Shown here: positions 8,620 through 11,088 of the stretch, piece after piece
How the letters are laid out: the number at the start of each line of letters is the position of its first letter
Numbering within the stretch: the first letter of the stretch is position 1
Assembly: GCA_004151065.3 (NCBI GenBank)
Contig: NWUY0300071368.1
Coordinates: 1-11,088 of the forward strand
Length of the DNA: 11,088 nucleotides
Origin: Larix sibirica
Lineage: Eukaryota; Streptophyta; Pinopsida; Pinales; Pinaceae
Reading direction: 5' to 3'
Notes under the pieces: generated by a model
Database searches by the model: none
Seen by the model: only the letters and a program-made list of their open reading frames with translations
What the model was told of the DNA's origin: nothing
Made by a program: the position numbers and the translations under genes

Positions 8620-8781
8620 ATTTAACACATATTTCATTAAATTTGGAATTAAACAGTGGATATAGAATTCCAAAATAACTAAAAAAATCAATTTTGGTGT
8701 TGTCCTTGGAATAAAATGTTTCCAANTTGGTGATGTCCTTGGAATAAAATGTTTCCAATTTTAATGAAATATGTGTTATTT
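8620..8781. mobile_element. Foldback MITE-like insertion in the LINE RT, with ATTT duplication
   Basis: A 154-bp insert (8624-8777) begins AACACATATTTCATTAAATT (8624-8643) and ends with its reverse complement. The terminal arms 8624-8648 and 8753-8777 match at 24 of 25 positions. ATTT occurs on both sides (8620-8623 and 8778-8781). Removing the insert and one ATTT restores LINE reading across the site (..IVNL.. to ..LLQIGVPL). An inner pair, CCAAAAT (about 8670-8676) and ATTTTGG (8691-8697), flanks a 14-nt A-rich loop, so the element folds nearly end to end. It has no coding capacity. A 4-bp duplication is unusual for plant MITE superfamilies; a shift of TIR boundaries (TAACACAT..ATGTGTTA with a 2-bp duplication) is an alternative reading. 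The superfamily is unassigned. Confidence 0.72.
8694..8759. repeat. 33-bp tandem duplication inside the foldback element, with an N at the junction
   Basis: The units are 8694-8726 and 8727-8759. Both read TTGGTG then (T or A) then TGTCCTTGGAATAAAATG and TTTCCAA. Of 32 comparable positions 31 agree. The last base of the first unit is N (8726), the only ambiguous base in the window. Without one unit the foldback would be 121 bp, with arms of 53 and 54 nt, which suggests that the second unit is secondary or an assembly artefact. Confidence 0.85.
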
Positions 8782-9430
8782 GGTGTTTTGCTACAGATAG
8801 GTGTTCCTTTGGAGGTGACTGATTGGATCATGGCTTATGTAACGTTAGCAATTTTTTAGTTTTGGTAAATGTCTCTTCTTCTAGGTTTTTGAAAGGTTCC
8901 ATATGCCTTAGACAAGGTTTTCCTTTATCTCCATTTTTATTTCTTCTAGTTGTGGAGGGATTAAGTATAATGTTAGGAACACAACAGAGGGAAGAAAGGA
9001 TAACATGAGTTAATGTTTCTTCCATACACTACATTACACATATTTTATTTTTGAATGATGTTATACATGTTGGTAATGGTTCTTTAGAGCATTGGAAAAC
9101 TTTCCATGATATTAGTAACCTTTTATGTGTATCATCTAGCATGGAAGCGAGTGCTCTTAAATCAAAATTTCTCCATAATAGAATTTAACATGAAGTGCTG
9201 GACCGGATATTCATACATTTTCCCTTTCGAATTGATCCTATTGAGGCAGGGTTTAAATATCTTGAATATTTTATGAAGAAGAATAATTATAAGAAAGAAG
9301 ATTGGATCCAGCTCTTGAATTTTTTTGAGAAAATGGTTGGAAATTGGTGTTTTAGGTGGTTGTCACTTGGAGGTAAGTTGATTTTAGTCAAGTTAGTACT
9401 AGATAATATTCAATTTTACTAGCTTTCTCT

Positions 9431-9830
9431 TGCAAAGATTCATGTGTCTATCCTACACAATATTAGGAAAATAATGATGAGTTGTGTATGGGATTGAAGT
9501 TATGATAGTAATAAGGTACATTTGGCTAGTTGGGACAAAATTTCTTTCCCTACGAAAATGGGAGGATGGGGAATAAAGAATCTCCCTTGGTTTAGTCTTG
9601 GCCTTATTTTGAAAATCCTCTAGAGAAGAACCTTTGGATCGGGTTTATGGAGCGAGTTAATTAAAGTTAAATACTCAAGAAAAATGTTTGTGATAGAGTG
9701 GATAAGGATGCCAATTAAATTTGTACATGTGTCAAATATTTTTGCAGAAACGAATGGGAAGAGATTTGGGGGATGAGTGAAAGTACAAAATGAAAGAGAA
9801 AAAATTAAAATAGGTGAAAATTCGAACATT
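9431..9830 (+). pseudogene. LINE ORF2 relic: C-terminal region after the RT
   Basis: The reading LSLAKIHVSILHNIRKIMM (9421-9477) is followed by WDKISFPTKMGGWGIKNLPW (about 9532-9591), GSGLWSELIKVKYSRK, VIEWIRMPIKFVHVSN and a degraded end with KIKIGENSN (about 9804-9830). This is the conserved region downstream of the RT in plant L1 elements, where GGWG.KNL and the GNG.KI.IGE words are typical. Stops include TAG at 9621-9623. The reading ends near 9830; the further C-terminal domain and the 3' UTR normally present are absent. Confidence 0.75.
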
Positions 9831-9842
9831 GTCATGTGAAAG

Positions 9843-10385
9843 AAAATGTCAATTCTATTCAATTTTCCATATTGGGAGTTATGTGCACACATTAACTTTA
9901 GTTAAGGCCTAAAGCATGTGATCCTCAAACGATTTCACTACTTTTAATTTGATTATATTGTTTAAAGTTTCCTCCATATTATCATGCATTCATTTTGATA
10001 CAGTTGGATCCAAAAACTCCTTGTGCACCTCATCTTAGATGTAATGCATGTAGAAAACAATGTATGTGAACGTAGTTTTGAAGCCCTTTTGGATATAAAA
10101 GGAAAATCAAAGGATCGAAAAAAATACTGTGATGAATTACAATAGATGGGTATAAGGAAGTCACTATGGCCACAAGCAGAAGGAAAAAAATATTTCTTCG
10201 ACCTGCACCACACTCTTTCAAAAAAAGAGAAATAAAAACTTTGTGTTGTTTTGTTCACATTAAAAGTTCTTGATGGATATATTTCAAATACTATAAAACA
10301 TATATCTATGGAAGATCTCAAGTTTCATAGTATGAAGGCACATGATTTCCATGTTCTCATGTAACAACTCCTTCCAGTAGCATTG
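9843..10385 (+). pseudogene. CACTA (En/Spm) TNP2-type transposase fragment
   Basis: TNP2-type transposases bind and cut the ends of CACTA DNA transposons. The fragment opens with KKMSILFNFPYWE (9840-9878), matching the family words KKSIFFELPYW. After about 140 bp of unrelated DNA it resumes in one frame from 10026 to 10385: LDVMHVENNVCERSFEALLD (10035-10094; family LDVMHIEKNVC...LL), GKSKDRKK, MGIRKSLWPQ, LHHTLSKKEK, LDGYISN, ISMEDLKFHSMKAHDFHVLM and QLLPVAL. The family has DGY.SNI, MKDLKL.GMKSHDCHVLM and QLLPVAIR. Stops in this frame are TAG 10143-10145, TAA 10233-10235 and TAA 10362-10364. Neither the N-terminal part nor anything after LLPVA is present, and no CACTA termini are seen, so this is an internal fragment of a protein usually many hundreds of residues long. 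Confidence 0.88.
9889..10028. other. Apparent 140-bp insertion splitting the TNP2 relic, bounded by TGTGCAC
   Basis: Family members have only about eight residues between PYW and LDVMH, whereas here about 140 extra bases intervene. TGTGCAC occurs at 9882-9888 and again at 10022-10028, exactly at the two edges, as a direct 7-bp repeat. The inside is AT-rich, has several stops in the TNP2 frame and shows no obvious inverted ends. Simple removal leaves the frame off by one base, so another indel must also exist. Confidence 0.45.
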
Positions 10386-11088
10386 TGCCATGCGTTCCAT
10401 CTTCTTATGGTTTGGAGAGAGATGTGCCATGCATAATTAAGGAAATATGCGCAAATACACGGACAAAGTGTGGGAAGAGTTCCCATTGAGATATTCAAAA
10501 AGTAATACATCAATGTTTGTTTTGGAGGGTGATGATTTCCACTTACATCCTTCTATAAACTCTATTTTGCATCATCCCTTCAATATATCTTCCTCTAAGG
10601 AAGATAGTGATATGATACATGCAATCTGAAAGGGTTTAAGTAAAATAGATGAATTAATTGACATCAAAACCTTGATTTCCTGTTTAAGGGTGAGAAAAAT
10701 TAGATGTAACCTATGGAGACTTAAATAATAAATGGCATTCTTAGATTCTCGGGTGATGTTTGTATTTATTTTGAATCTAATATCCGCATTTATAGCTGTG
10801 TGTTTGCGATTAGTAACTTTCTCAAATTGATGAACAAAGCCTATTGACATTCTCATTATAGATATAGTTACAATTTTTGTATGCAATCCAAAGATTGATG
10901 CAAAAGAAACTATTGGTCCTGGGAGTAGAGGGATTTCTCTTTGGAGTTCAAATGTTTTCCAAAAGAGAAGCATATTTCAAATAACCTCATTTTTTCCTTA
11001 ACTACTACCATTATTATGTGTGGTTGTTCAGTCTTGATATTATCAATGCTGTAAGAGAATAGTTTGACATTGCTCTATGGTTTTCTTC
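10386..11088. other. Unassigned DNA after the transposase relic
   Basis: TNP2 similarity ends abruptly after LLPVAL. On the + strand a frame at 10447-10629 reads RKYTDKVWEEFPLRYSKSN and on to its stop. On the - strand a 133-codon frame is open at 10572-10973 (REIPLLPGPIVSFASIFGL, INADIRFKINTNITRESKNA). The antisense of 10735-10830 also reads openly on the + strand, with a hydrophobic run. I recognise none of these, and only the - strand frame is notably long for such AT-rich DNA. No element ends or RNA genes were seen. Confidence 0.4.

Larger units (their letters stand above)
8161..9430 (+). pseudogene. LINE ORF2 relic: reverse transcriptase domain, interrupted and catalytically dead
   Basis: RT blocks appear in order. 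SPDGWNFEFF (about 8200-8229) is followed by LKHTLTKLIPN, then NDFRPISLCSLIYNIITKVI (about 8364-8423), EQFGFLSNRQVFDAIG (about 8468-8515) and LEALILKMGLVKYYNKAD. The family motif in that last block is KxDLxKAYD, but the metal-binding Asp is Gly here (GGC at 8577-8579) and the later Asp is Asn. A 154-bp foldback element then intervenes. The frame resumes as LLQIGVPLEVTDWIM, LRQGFPLSPFLFLLVVEGLS, and HILFLNDV where the family has (F/Y)xDD. The first Asp of that box is AAT (9054-9056). FKYLEYFM and WLSLGGKLILVK follow. With both catalytic aspartate sites altered, the enzyme would be inactive even without the stops. Confidence 0.88.
3651..9830 (+). mobile_element. Decayed plant L1-type LINE (non-LTR retrotransposon), 3'-truncated
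   Basis: ORF1 and ORF2 relics lie in canonical order on the + strand. ORF1 has a DUF4283-like region and a zinc-knuckle remnant. ORF2 has an N-terminal endonuclease, the GDNNT..FHK linker motif, a reverse transcriptase with recognisable blocks, and the plant-LINE C-terminal GGWGIKNL region. There are dozens of stops and many frameshifts. Two apparent insertions interrupt it: about 1.3 kb between the ORFs and 154 bp inside the RT. The 5' limit is uncertain, because the region at 3651-4300 is open and directly upstream of ORF1 but not clearly matched. No poly(A) tail or 3' UTR is present; similarity stops near 9830, where a CACTA transposase relic begins. Confidence 0.85.

Noticed and set aside
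8828-9025. Minus-strand frame opposite the RT
   Set aside because: It is the antisense of the RQGFPLSP block of the reverse transcriptase. The same applies to minus-strand frames at 9620-9892 and 9962-10321, which are antisense to LINE and TNP2 reading.
3651-9830. An active or domesticated LINE protein
   Set aside because: There are dozens of stops, several frameshifts, lost RT aspartates, a broken zinc knuckle and a missing 3' end. No long part of the reading frame has been kept open.
1-11088. CRISPR array, bacterial operon, integron or phage system
   Set aside because: There are no regularly spaced identical repeats, no bacterial-type gene spacing and no intact ORFs. The recognisable content is eukaryotic, of plant type.
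9838-11088. A complete CACTA transposon
   Set aside because: There are no CACTA-type terminal repeats, the transposase lacks its N-terminal part and everything after LLPVA, and the second gene of such elements is absent.

Overview
The window reads as nuclear DNA of a seed plant, probably from a large, repeat-rich genome. The reasons are its AT-richness by eye, an L1-type LINE whose first ORF carries a DUF4283-like domain (a plant type), a CACTA (En/Spm) transposase relic, an LTR-type mini-element with a tRNA-iMet primer site, and decayed exons of an importin-5-like gene with a short intron still in place. The species cannot be named from this sequence. No intact protein-coding gene is visible. 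Nearly everything recognisable is a fossil on the + strand.

Layout. Positions 258-516 hold two decayed exons of an importin-5 (karyopherin beta) relative, split by an 85-nt relic intron. Positions 665-925 hold a coding-like stretch that I cannot identify. Positions 926-1780 are AT-rich with nothing recognised. Positions 1784-2546 contain a series of small palindromes built around words resembling a tRNA T-arm. Positions 2547-3268 contain no recognised gene. Positions 3269-3598 form a compact element with two diverged direct repeats, an iMet primer-binding site immediately after the first repeat and a purine tract before the second; I read it as a TRIM/SMART-type miniature LTR retrotransposon.

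From about 3651 to 9830 lies one badly decayed L1-type LINE. The ORF1 relic (DUF4283-like region and zinc-knuckle remnant) spans about 3651-5442. A stretch of about 1.3 kb that does not look like LINE follows (about 5470-6716) and may be a nested insertion. The ORF2 relic spans 6830-9830: endonuclease, linker, reverse transcriptase and C-terminal region. The RT is interrupted at 8624-8777 by a small foldback element flanked by ATTT; a 33-bp tandem duplication inside it has the window's only N at its junction. The LINE stops without its normal 3' end and abuts a CACTA TNP2-type transposase fragment (9843-10385), itself apparently split by about 140 bp. The last 700 bases are unassigned.

The pieces do not form a working pathway. 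The window is a palimpsest of nested and fused mobile elements plus a duplicated gene fragment. Many in-frame stops fall where relatives have Gln or Trp, as expected from C-to-T decay of methylated DNA. I found no convincing undescribed functional system. The most novel items are the miniature LTR element, the foldback element in the RT, and the importin-like fragment with its fossil intron.
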